Assembly: GCA_003645395.1 (NCBI GenBank)
Contig: QNFC01000139.1
Coordinates: 1 to 5,271 of the forward strand
Direction: 5' to 3'
Source of the DNA: Gammaproteobacteria bacterium
GTDB taxonomy: Bacteria; Pseudomonadota; Gammaproteobacteria; Immundisolibacterales; Immundisolibacteraceae
DNA: 5,271 nucleotides
Below the pieces are notes generated by a model that saw only the letters and a list, made by a program, of their open reading frames with translations, was not told where the DNA came from and made no database searches. Each line of letters starts with the position of its first letter. The stretch's first letter is position 1. Shown here one piece after another: positions 1 to 5,206 of the stretch. Position numbers and translations under genes: made by a program.

Positions 1-522
1 AGTGACCGCAGTGAGTATGGTAGACAGCTGGCCGGAGCTAAATAGCAGCGTTAATGAGCCCACGGATTCGCCGTCGAGCGACAGTGGTATCGCAACCCAT
101 AAATTTTCTACTGCGTGATTGTGGTCATGGGAGAGATGGCCTGATAAATATTGTTGGCCGTAATCTAACGCCGGTGGGCCATCGGCGGTTTGGTCGTCGA
201 CGAACGCGGTCGCATTTATCGACCACAGAACGTCCCCGCTGCGGTTACTGATGGTTAGCGCTTTGATATGGCCATTGTTAGCAGTGATCAGCGGTTGAAG
301 GATGGTCTTCAACGTGGTGATATCTTCCTCTAACAGGGGCGTCACCAGGGCTGATTGCAGCACCGGTACAAGCTCGGTAACGGATCTTTGGTGTTCTTTC
401 GCAAGGTGATTCTGGGTGAACGCGACCCAATACCAGGTGAGTAGTGCGACGGTCAAAAATTCGATTAACAGCGCCGTAGCACCCAGTTTTAGCCGCAGCG
501 AAATTATCCGTTTTTGAGTCAA
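1..522 (-). CDS. Membrane-anchored sensor protein, N-terminal part (output domain off the left edge)
   Basis: An open frame of 174 codons runs off the left edge without a stop. The protein starts with a short basic stretch (QKR, RLK), then one hydrophobic helix at about residues 14-34, then a polar region from about residue 36 to the edge. This is the layout of a bacterial transmembrane sensor with an extracytoplasmic ligand domain; a segment around residues 67-100 resembles the helix-strand pattern of CACHE-like sensor domains of histidine kinases and diguanylate cyclases (inferred by style, not by search). Residues 129-136 hold four histidines (HLSHDHNH). No in-frame ATG exists. I chose TTG at 522-520 because it overlaps the upstream TGA (TTGA) and has GGA about 8 bases before it. 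A GTG at 540-538 is the only other start, since TAA lies at 546-544. The gene follows a PhnD-like binding protein gene, suggesting that the two work together. Kinase, GGDEF/EAL or chemoreceptor output cannot be told apart here. Confidence 0.75.
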   Translation of the reverse strand, partial: MTQKRIISLRLKLGATALLIEFLTVALLTWYWVAFTQNHLAKEHQRSVTELVPVLQSALVTPLLEEDITTLKTILQPLITANNGHIKALTISNRSGDVLWSINATAFVDDQTADGPPALDYGQQYLSGHLSHDHNHAVENLWVAIPLSLDGESVGSLTLLFSSGQLSTILTAVT

Positions 523-1418
523 TTTAATTTTCCATGCCACTGGTTAGCAAGGGGTATTAAATTTTCGATATCACTATCCAGGATGGGTTCGAATATGGTC
601 GGGGTGCTATATAGGTACGGAGTGAACATGGTTTGCGCTTTATCATCGTTAGATTGAAAGTCATCGAGTAATCGGCCCATTTTCTCAGCGTGTTCGTGGC
701 CGAGGCCGGCGGGAGTCATGAACATTGCGTGGGTGGTTAGCTTTGAGCGTTCAACTATCACAATCGATTCGAAATCCGGTCCGATCAGTTGTGGCACCGG
801 CAGTGGAACAACATAAGCAGCGTCTGCGGTGCCGTTTAATACGGCCCTGACTGCACTCACATGGCTAGGGTTGTATTGAATAGTAAAATCGAATGGTCGT
901 TGGTCTCGCAGGATGGCACCCTGATAGTCGAGTAGTTCGGCTACAAGGCTGCCGCGAGCCATCGTGGCGATGGTTTTGCCTGCCAGCTCATTTAACCCGC
1001 GATAACCGGATGTTTTAGTTACCCACAGCTGGCCATAAAGGGGTATGAGTATTTTTCGTACTCGACAGGCTTGTCCCTGCTGATCTAGCCAGGCTGCCAT
1101 GTGCGGTGCGGTGATATACAGAAAATAGTCGCCCGCTTCAGCCCGTTGAGCAAAAGCTGCATGGCTGGGTGCAGAGACGACAACCACTGGTTGCTGCAAA
1201 TGTTGCTGTAGATAATCAGCCAGGGGGGTCCAGGCGGGAACAACCCTGGAGGTGTGGGTGTAGGGATAGACAGCTAATTTGAGGGCAGGCGGAGACGTTT
1301 TAGCAGCAGTGTTTTCGGTGGTAGTGATTGCTTGTGTGGTGGTCACAAACAGTGTCAGGCTCACTAGAAGTAACCAGATGCCGTATCGACTGCGCCGAGT
1401 CGGTATGGGAAAGTGCAT
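519..1418 (-). CDS. Periplasmic PhnD-like (phosphate/phosphonate-type) substrate-binding protein
   Basis: The product is 299 residues. It has a clear Sec signal peptide: basic RRSRYG at 8-13, a hydrophobic core at 14-25 and a likely cleavage after TQA (residue 30). The mature part follows the PhnD/Phosphonate-bd fold: a first beta strand LKLAVYPY at 46-53, LADYLQQHL at 67-74, the lobe-crossing segment LNELAGKTIATM at 142-153, and the late motif NPSHVSAVRAVLNGTADAAYV, whose second half is typical of the family. The frame is open back to 1583, but that would overlap the GST gene by about 150 bases. ATG at 1418 gives the signal peptide at the N-terminus and has AGGAG at 1433-1429, ten bases upstream, so it is preferred. 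It sits 16 bases after the GST gene and overlaps the next gene at its stop. No permease or ATPase gene is nearby in the window. The ligand is not predictable; members of this family bind phosphonates, phosphite and other small molecules, and some serve sensors rather than transporters. Confidence 0.87.
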   Translation of the reverse strand: MHFPIPTRRSRYGIWLLLVSLTLFVTTTQAITTTENTAAKTSPPALKLAVYPYTHTSRVVPAWTPLADYLQQHLQQPVVVVSAPSHAAFAQRAEAGDYFLYITAPHMAAWLDQQGQACRVRKILIPLYGQLWVTKTSGYRGLNELAGKTIATMARGSLVAELLDYQGAILRDQRPFDFTIQYNPSHVSAVRAVLNGTADAAYVVPLPVPQLIGPDFESIVIVERSKLTTHAMFMTPAGLGHEHAEKMGRLLDDFQSNDDKAQTMFTPYLYSTPTIFEPILDSDIENLIPLANQWHGKLN

Positions 1419-1428
1419 GGATCTGTAG

Positions 1429-1433
1429 CTCCT
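1429..1433 (-). promoter_or_regulatory. Ribosome binding site deciding the PhnD-like start
   Basis: AGGAG on the minus strand lies just beyond the GST stop codon (1437-1435) and ten bases before the ATG at 1418. It favours this start over the longer open frame from 1583, and it suggests coupled translation with the GST gene. Confidence 0.7.
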
Positions 1434-1434
1434 G

Positions 1435-2043
1435 TCAGGCACTACTACTGGGGCGAGCGCTGACCCGTTGGTGCCAGTCGGCCAGGTTGTCGCTGGAATC
1501 AGGAATACGAATGTTAACGACTCTGGCAAAATCGATAGCACATAGCGCAGTGATGTCCGCCACAGTGAATTTGTCGCCGGCAATAAACGGCCGTTCTGTT
1601 AGCCAGGTATTAATAAGCACCATATCTTCTCCCGCTCGCTGTCGGGAAATTTCAGCATAGTCAGATGATTGTGGTTTGCTGCCAGCAAAAAACGGATGGC
1701 TGTGCTGAAAACAGTGAGCGACATTCAACAGCAGATGAAACTCCATGCGCCGGTTCCACATCTCTACCTCTGCCTGTTCGCGCGGCGAATTTCCAAACAG
1801 GCACGGGTCGGGATGAAGTAGTTCAAAATAGCGGCAGATGGCCATGGTTTCAGTAATGTAACTGCCGTCATCCAGCTCCAGCACCGGTAGTTCTCCGAGT
1901 GGATTGATGGCGAGGAAACGTTCGCCTAACTGTTGCTGGTTAGCGAGATCAATTTGTTCAAAAGGAATTTCAATCTGTTTTTCCGCTAGAAAAATTCGTA
2001 CCCGGCGTGGATTAGGTGCGGAGCTGTCCTGAAAAATTCTCAT
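1435..2043 (-). CDS. Glutathione S-transferase family protein
   Basis: A 202-residue protein of normal length for a bacterial GST. The N-terminal thioredoxin-like domain (about 1-80) shows the SSAPNPRRVRIFLAEK helix-1 region at 7-22, the NPLGELPVLELDDG segment at 47-60 with cis-proline P53, and the glutathione-contacting acidic pair E65-T66 (usually Glu-Ser) in ITETMAICRYFE. The C-terminal helical domain (about 88-202) has the N-capping box T160-x-x-D163 in FTVADITALCAIDFARV, and the protein ends in SARPSSSA, a common GST C-terminus. Serines S7/S8 are the candidate activating residues. The family conjugates or reduces electrophiles using glutathione in the cytoplasm; the substrate is unknown. 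ATG at 2043 has only a weak GGAA about five bases upstream. It is the first gene of a leftward unit with the PhnD-like protein and the sensor; a functional link to them is not evident. Confidence 0.92.
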   Translation of the reverse strand: MRIFQDSSAPNPRRVRIFLAEKQIEIPFEQIDLANQQQLGERFLAINPLGELPVLELDDGSYITETMAICRYFELLHPDPCLFGNSPREQAEVEMWNRRMEFHLLLNVAHCFQHSHPFFAGSKPQSSDYAEISRQRAGEDMVLINTWLTERPFIAGDKFTVADITALCAIDFARVVNIRIPDSSDNLADWHQRVSARPSSSA

Positions 2044-2084
2044 GGTTTCCAGTGTTCGCGGGTGAGTGGATAGAATGCCTGAGC

Positions 2085-2111
2085 AGAATATGCAATTGCA
2101 GCTGAAATCAA
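2085..2111 (-). promoter_or_regulatory. Possible leftward promoter for the GST unit (weak)
   Basis: On the minus strand, TTGATT (2111-2106) and TATTCT (2090-2085) resemble sigma-70 -35 and -10 boxes, but the spacer is only 15 bases. The palindrome TGCAATTGCA (2091-2100) lies in the spacer. A second leftward candidate further upstream is TTGACA (2172-2167) with TATCAT (2145-2140), whose 21-base spacer is too long. The choice between them is not settled by sequence. Confidence 0.25.
2091..2100. repeat. Perfect 10-bp palindrome TGCAATTGCA
   Basis: TGCAATTGCA equals its own reverse complement. It sits 48 bases upstream of the GST start, inside a possible leftward promoter spacer, a suitable place for a dimeric repressor or activator. 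There is no second copy in the intergenic region, and a 10-bp palindrome can occur by chance. Confidence 0.3.
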
Positions 2112-2136
2112 TCCGTTTAAAGCATGTTCTCGCAGG

Positions 2137-2167
2137 TTGATGATACCCGAGTGTTGGCTGCTATAGT
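2137..2167 (+). promoter_or_regulatory. Candidate sigma-70 promoter for the symporter gene
   Basis: TTGATG (2137-2142) is followed after 19 bases by TATAGT (2162-2167), five of six matches to the -10 consensus. TG at 2159-2160 makes it an extended -10 (TGCTATAGT), which can compensate for a poor -35 and long spacer. Transcription would start near 2174 and leave a leader of about 108 bases before the symporter ATG. It overlaps, in the opposite direction, the leftward TTGACA/TATCAT pair. Confidence 0.45.
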
Positions 2168-2191
2168 GTCAAAGGTAAACGGGTTATTGGT

Positions 2192-2226
2192 AAGGATAGG
2201 CGGTGGCGGTTTATCCTTTCAGGATA
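2192..2226 (+). repeat. Three alternating AGGATA copies forming overlapping inverted repeats in the symporter leader
   Basis: AGGATA occurs at 2193-2198 and 2221-2226, and its reverse complement TATCCT at 2212-2217. AAGGATA/TATCCTT gives a 7-bp stem with a 13-base loop (2192-2218). TATCCT-TTC-AGGATA gives a 6-bp stem with a 3-base loop (2212-2226), extendable outward with wobble pairs and one mismatch to about 2208-2230. The two hairpins share the middle arm and exclude each other. It may be a protein operator with three half sites or a leader RNA switch. No U-tract follows, so it is not a simple terminator. Confidence 0.4.
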
Positions 2227-2281
2227 GCCTTTGAGTTTCGTAAAAGCGTTTTAAATGGTTGCGCGTAAATAGCTGAGAGTT

Positions 2282-3577
2282 ATGTCCCTGACAAACAAAA
2301 TTCTGATCGCAATGGTCGCCGGGGTACTGGTTGGCGGCCTGTTAAATTTCTTTGCCGACGATTGGCTATGGGCCGACCGGTACCTGGTGGATGGCCTGTT
2401 CTATCTGCTTGGAGGTGCCTTTATTAATGCGCTGAAAATGCTGGTGGTGCCGCTGGTGACCTTTTCGTTGATTTGCGGAGTGGCCGGGTTGGGGGATGTG
2501 GCGCTGCTGGGCCGGGTGGGGATCAAGGCGTTTTTGCTTTACCTGTTAACGACCGTTGCTGCGATCTCTTTGGCATTGTTTATGGCCACCCTGTTTGAGC
2601 CGGGCAAGTCAGCGGCAGGGCAGCCGATAATCGATAGTATTGAGTTTATAGCCCCGCAGGCCCCGCCGTTGACGGATGTGCTGTTAAACATCGTACCGGG
2701 CAATCCGGTGGCTGCTTTTGCTGATGGCAAAATGCTACAGATTATCTTTTTCGTGATTCTATTTGCGGTGGCCATGCTCATGTCAGGGGAGGCGGGGCGG
2801 AGCCTGGCAACCGGCGCTGAAAAGCTCAACAATGTGATGATGCAGGTGGTGGAGCTGGTCATGAAAGTTGCCCCGGTGGGGGTTTTCTGCCTGTTGGCGA
2901 AGACATTTTCCGAACAGGGGCTTGGCCTGATTTTGCCAATGCTGGATTACTTTTTACTGGTCGCCGGTTGCCTGGTATTGCATTTGCTGGGCACCCTCAA
3001 TCTGCTGGTTTGGCTCGGTGCAAAAATTAGTCCGCGGATGTTTATGCGCAAAATGCGTTCAGCGCAGGTGTTTGCGTTCAGCACCGCCAGTTCTAATGCC
3101 ACTATTCCGGTGACTTTGCGCACGGTTGAGCAGCGCCTGGGTGTGAATAATTCGGTCGCTTCTTTTACCGTGCCGTTTGGTGCGACGATTAACATGGATG
3201 GCACCGCCATCATGCAGGGGGTAGCCACCGTATTTATTGCTAATGTCTATGGAATAGATCTGAACTTCACCCAATATCTGGTCATCATCGGCATGGCCGT
3301 GCTCGCTTCTATCGGTACCGCTGGCGTGCCCGGGGTCGGGCTGATCATGCTTGCCATGGTGTTTAACCAGGTCGGCCTGCCGGTGGAGGGGATTGGCCTG
3401 ATTATCGGTGTCGACAGGTTGCTGGATATGATGCGCACGGCGGTTAATATTACCGGTGATGCGGCGGTGACCAGCGTGGTAGCGGCGGGTGAGCAGGCTA
3501 TCGACCGGTCGGTGACCAACGACCCGGATGCCGGACAGATTGTTGAAATAGAGTTGCCCCACGGTGCTGGCGGCTAA
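2282..3577 (+). CDS. DAACS-family Na+/H+-coupled glutamate/aspartate or dicarboxylate symporter
   Basis: A 431-residue inner-membrane transporter of full family length (TC 2.A.23, fold of GltPh). It has eight expected membrane helices, starting with ILIAMVAGVLVGGLL at 7-21 and the KMLVVPLVTFSLICGVAGL segment at 52-70. Re-entrant loop HP1 carries FSTASSNATIP at 266-276, helix 7 carries NMDGT at 304-308, HP2 has GTAGVPG at 345-351, and helix 8 has D378, D382, R385, T386, N389 and D393. By alignment with GltPh these match D390, D394, R397, T398, N401 and D405, the substrate and sodium site. The R385 equivalent binds the side-chain carboxylate, pointing to an acidic substrate and towards the GltP branch rather than DctA. 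A269 and M383 occupy the two positions where an extra arginine sits in GltPh (HP1) or in animal EAATs (helix 8). The Shine-Dalgarno is poor (GAGAG only two bases before ATG), but later starts would cut helix 1. The leader contains inverted repeats. Confidence 0.92.
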   Translation: MSLTNKILIAMVAGVLVGGLLNFFADDWLWADRYLVDGLFYLLGGAFINALKMLVVPLVTFSLICGVAGLGDVALLGRVGIKAFLLYLLTTVAAISLALFMATLFEPGKSAAGQPIIDSIEFIAPQAPPLTDVLLNIVPGNPVAAFADGKMLQIIFFVILFAVAMLMSGEAGRSLATGAEKLNNVMMQVVELVMKVAPVGVFCLLAKTFSEQGLGLILPMLDYFLLVAGCLVLHLLGTLNLLVWLGAKISPRMFMRKMRSAQVFAFSTASSNATIPVTLRTVEQRLGVNNSVASFTVPFGATINMDGTAIMQGVATVFIANVYGIDLNFTQYLVIIGMAVLASIGTAGVPGVGLIMLAMVFNQVGLPVEGIGLIIGVDRLLDMMRTAVNITGDAAVTSVVAAGEQAIDRSVTNDPDAGQIVEIELPHGAGG

Positions 3578-3606
3578 ATTAGCTGAAGATGTTTAATACT
3601 TAAATT

Positions 3607-3611
3607 AAGGA
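3607..3611 (+). promoter_or_regulatory. Ribosome binding site of the SDR gene
   Basis: AAGGA lies nine bases before the ATG at 3621 and supports that start. The 43-base gap after the symporter stop shows no hairpin terminator and no convincing promoter, so readthrough from the symporter gene is likely. Confidence 0.65.
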
Positions 3612-3620
3612 ATCAAGCTC

Positions 3621-4373
3621 ATGTCCAGATTTGCTGACAAAACTGTAATTATTACCGGAGGTGGTTCAGGTATCGGCAAGGCTTGCGCTGAGTTATTTGC
3701 CCGTGATGGTGCCAAGGTGGTGGTGGCTGATTTAGCGGAAGAAAGCGCCATGCAGGTGGTCGAGCAGATTCAACGCATGGGGGGCGACGCTCTGTTTCTG
3801 CAAGTCGATACCAGCCTTTGGCACAGCGTTCAACAGCTGGTAGCGGATACGCTGGATGCGTATGGCTCACTTGATATTTATATCAATAATGCCGGGGTGT
3901 TCGACGGGTTTGCCAAATGCATGGATACCACTGACAAGGTGTGGGATCAGGTAATTAATGTCAACCTGAAAGGCTATTTTCACGGCTGCCGAGCAGCTTT
4001 GCCGGAATTGATTAAATCTGGCGGTAATATCGTGATGACGGCCTCTATTGCCGGATTAGGTGCGGGGGGTGGTGGTACCGCCTATACCGCGTCCAAGTTC
4101 GGAACCGTCGGCTTGATTAAACAGATAGCCTGTGAATATGCAGACCAGGGTGTGCGGGTGAACGGGGTAGCACCGGGAGGACTGCACACGGGCATGACCG
4201 ATATGTATGCTGACGATGAAGCCGTGGCCGGGTTTATTTCCTCTCGAACGCCGCTCGGACGTTGGGGAGAGCCAGAGGAAGTCGCCTCGGCAATTGCCTA
4301 TCTGGCGTCTGCCGATGCCGGTTACGTCACCGGTTCTATATTGAGTGTCGATGGTGGCTGGCGGGCGCAATAA
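3621..4373 (+). CDS. Classical short-chain dehydrogenase/reductase (SDR), NAD-type
   Basis: A complete 250-residue classical SDR. The Rossmann nucleotide motif TGGGSGIG is at 12-19. D37 at the end of the second strand (VVVADL) predicts NAD(H) preference over NADP(H). NNAG is at 89-92, the catalytic tetrad is N115 (NVNLKG), S142, Y155 and K159 (YTASK), and the APGGLHT segment at 184-190 fits the usual PG motif contacting the nicotinamide. The C-terminus ends with the family's YVTGSILSVDGG. The substrate-binding stretch around 188-210 does not point to a particular alcohol or ketone; relatives are often named glucose 1-dehydrogenase or 3-oxoacyl-ACP reductase without proof. It is cytoplasmic. 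It follows the symporter by 43 bases and precedes the phosphoesterase by 37, consistent with one transcript, but no shared pathway is evident. Confidence 0.93.
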   Translation: MSRFADKTVIITGGGSGIGKACAELFARDGAKVVVADLAEESAMQVVEQIQRMGGDALFLQVDTSLWHSVQQLVADTLDAYGSLDIYINNAGVFDGFAKCMDTTDKVWDQVINVNLKGYFHGCRAALPELIKSGGNIVMTASIAGLGAGGGGTAYTASKFGTVGLIKQIACEYADQGVRVNGVAPGGLHTGMTDMYADDEAVAGFISSRTPLGRWGEPEEVASAIAYLASADAGYVTGSILSVDGGWRAQ

Positions 4374-4380
4374 CGTTTCT

Positions 4381-4413
4381 ATCAGGTAGCGATACCAGAT
4401 CAGGATAGCGATG
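4381..4413 (+). repeat. Imperfect tandem duplication covering the phosphoesterase start region
   Basis: ATCAGGTAGCGAT (4381-4393) is repeated 18 bases later as ATCAGGATAGCGAT (4399-4412), with one inserted base in the second copy. The second copy contains the AGGA ribosome binding site (4402-4405) and the start codon; the first has AGG followed by ATA where the ATG would be. It looks like a small local duplication of the translation start region. Confidence 0.55.
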
Positions 4414-4881
4414 AAGGTCGGCGTCATCAGTGACACCCACGGGTTGCTCAGGCCTGAGGCGGTGCGTGCCCTGGCCGGAGTCGAGCAGATTATTCACGCC
4501 GGCGATATTGGCAGCGTGGAGGTGCTGATGGAGCTAGCCAAACTGGCACCGGTAACGGCGGTGGTCGGCAATGTTGACACCCAGCAGCCCTGGGCAGAGG
4601 GGATTCCAGAACGTCGGCAATTTAACTTAGTAGGTTGGCGGATAACGCTACTGCATGACCGTGCCCAGCTGGAGTTGGGTGAATGTATCGATAATGAGGT
4701 TGCAGACCTGGTGATCAGCGGACACTCCCACCGGCCGCAGTGGCAGCAGGCAGGTGGAACCCGCTGGTTGAACCCCGGTAGTGCGGGGCGCAGGCGCTTC
4801 AATCTGCCGATTTGCCTCGCGTTGGTTGAGTTGCATGAAACTGGCATCGAGGTTGAGATTGTGGATCTTATTGCTGAGTGA
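4411..4881 (+). CDS. YfcE/MJ0936-type metallophosphoesterase
   Basis: A 156-residue protein, the usual size for the small calcineurin-like phosphoesterases of the YfcE/MJ0936 group. The metal-binding motifs are in order: D8 and H10 in SDTHG, D32 in HAGDIG, N54 in VVGNVD (often GNCD), H82 in LLHD (this position is usually within an HGH-like motif), and H105/H107 in SGHSHRP, followed by NPGSAGRRRF at 121-130, the family's conserved tail. All expected metal ligands are present, so an active two-metal phosphodiesterase is likely. The natural substrate is unknown; studied relatives hydrolyse model phosphodiesters. ATG at 4411 has AGGA five bases upstream. The stop codon overlaps the GTG start of the next gene, so the two should be translationally coupled. 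Confidence 0.92.
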   Translation: MKVGVISDTHGLLRPEAVRALAGVEQIIHAGDIGSVEVLMELAKLAPVTAVVGNVDTQQPWAEGIPERRQFNLVGWRITLLHDRAQLELGECIDNEVADLVISGHSHRPQWQQAGGTRWLNPGSAGRRRFNLPICLALVELHETGIEVEIVDLIAE

Positions 4882-5129
4882 ACCATTATCTAAAACGGTG
4901 GCAATACCTGGAAATCGCATGTCGACCGCAGGTCTGGCGGCGGGCAATTAAGACTGCGCTGCTGGTGGGTACGTTATTGATGTTGATTAATCAGGGTGAC
5001 TTGCTAATGCGGATGCAACTGGATCGAAAAACCGTGCTGAAAATCATTCTGACTTATCTGGTTCCTTATCTGGTATCCACGACTTCCAGCGTTGCGGCGA
5101 TTGTTGAACACGAACGGTTGGCTGATTGA
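4878..5129 (+). CDS. nrtS: NrtS-like small membrane protein (putative nitrate/nitrite transporter family)
   Basis: An 83-residue protein starting with GTG that overlaps the phosphoesterase TGA (GTGA). It has two predicted membrane helices, about residues 24-38 and 53-76, after a basic amphipathic N-terminus (RPQVWRRAIK). The pattern RRAIKTALLVGTLLMLINQGD followed by KIILTYLVPYLVST matches my memory of the NrtS family, named after small nitrate/nitrite transport proteins first described in a marine Synechococcus; the INQGD turn (37-41) and PYLVST (63-68) are the most telling parts. Related single-gene proteobacterial proteins are annotated the same way, but their transport function is largely untested. 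Two helices mean that it must oligomerise to form a pathway. No nitrate or nitrite reductase gene is in the window. A weak terminator-like hairpin follows. Confidence 0.78.
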   Translation: MNHYLKRWQYLEIACRPQVWRRAIKTALLVGTLLMLINQGDLLMRMQLDRKTVLKIILTYLVPYLVSTTSSVAAIVEHERLAD

Positions 5130-5137
5130 CCTGACCC

Positions 5138-5163
5138 ACGTAGTTTTACCGAACTGCGTTTTC
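5138..5163 (+). terminator. Weak intrinsic terminator-like hairpin after the NrtS-like gene
   Basis: ACGTAGTT (5138-5145) pairs with AACTGCGT (5152-5159) through one G-U wobble, with a 6-base loop TTACCG, and the run TTTT is at 5159-5162. The stem is short and AT-rich and the T-tract is brief, so termination may be partial. Its position nine bases past the stop codon fits the end of the phosphoesterase/NrtS transcript. Confidence 0.4.
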
Positions 5164-5194
5164 ATGGCGGCGCGACGGTTTGAATTGTTAATAA

Positions 5195-5201
5195 GGGAGG
5201 A
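5195..5201 (+). promoter_or_regulatory. Strong ribosome binding site for the right-edge gene
   Basis: GGGAGGA, close to the full anti-16S match, ends five bases before the ATG at 5207. It is the strongest Shine-Dalgarno site in the window and the main reason to accept the truncated frame after it as a gene. Confidence 0.65.
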
Positions 5202-5206
5202 AAGCA

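Noticed and set aside
54..251. Plus-strand frame of 65 residues
   Set aside because: It lies opposite the sensor gene, is arginine-rich low-complexity translation with no family likeness, and has no ribosome binding site.
1419..1583. Longer N-terminus of the PhnD-like protein from ATG 1583
   Set aside because: It would overlap the GST coding region by about 150 bases and bury the signal peptide 55 residues inside the protein; the ATG at 1418 has its own AGGAG.
1328..1856. Plus-strand frames opposite the GST and PhnD-like genes (1328-1660 and 1665-1856)
   Set aside because: Antisense to well-supported genes; the translations show no domain pattern.
2212..2240. Leader hairpin as an intrinsic terminator
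   Set aside because: The downstream sequence (TTTGAGTTTCG) lacks a continuous T-tract, and it precedes rather than follows a gene in the rightward direction.
2231..2256. TTGAGT ... TTAAAT as a promoter close to the symporter start
   Set aside because: The spacer is only 14 bases and no properly spaced -10 follows; the extended -10 site at 2159-2167 is better.
2539..3562. Several minus-strand frames inside the symporter gene (2539-2862, 2947-3228, 3059-3562, 3247-3519)
   Set aside because: The plus-strand symporter is unambiguous through all its motifs; these are antisense readings without start signals.
3652..4436. Minus-strand frames opposite the SDR gene (3652-3870, 4056-4436)
   Set aside because: The SDR motifs are complete on the plus strand; the antisense translations have no recognisable features.
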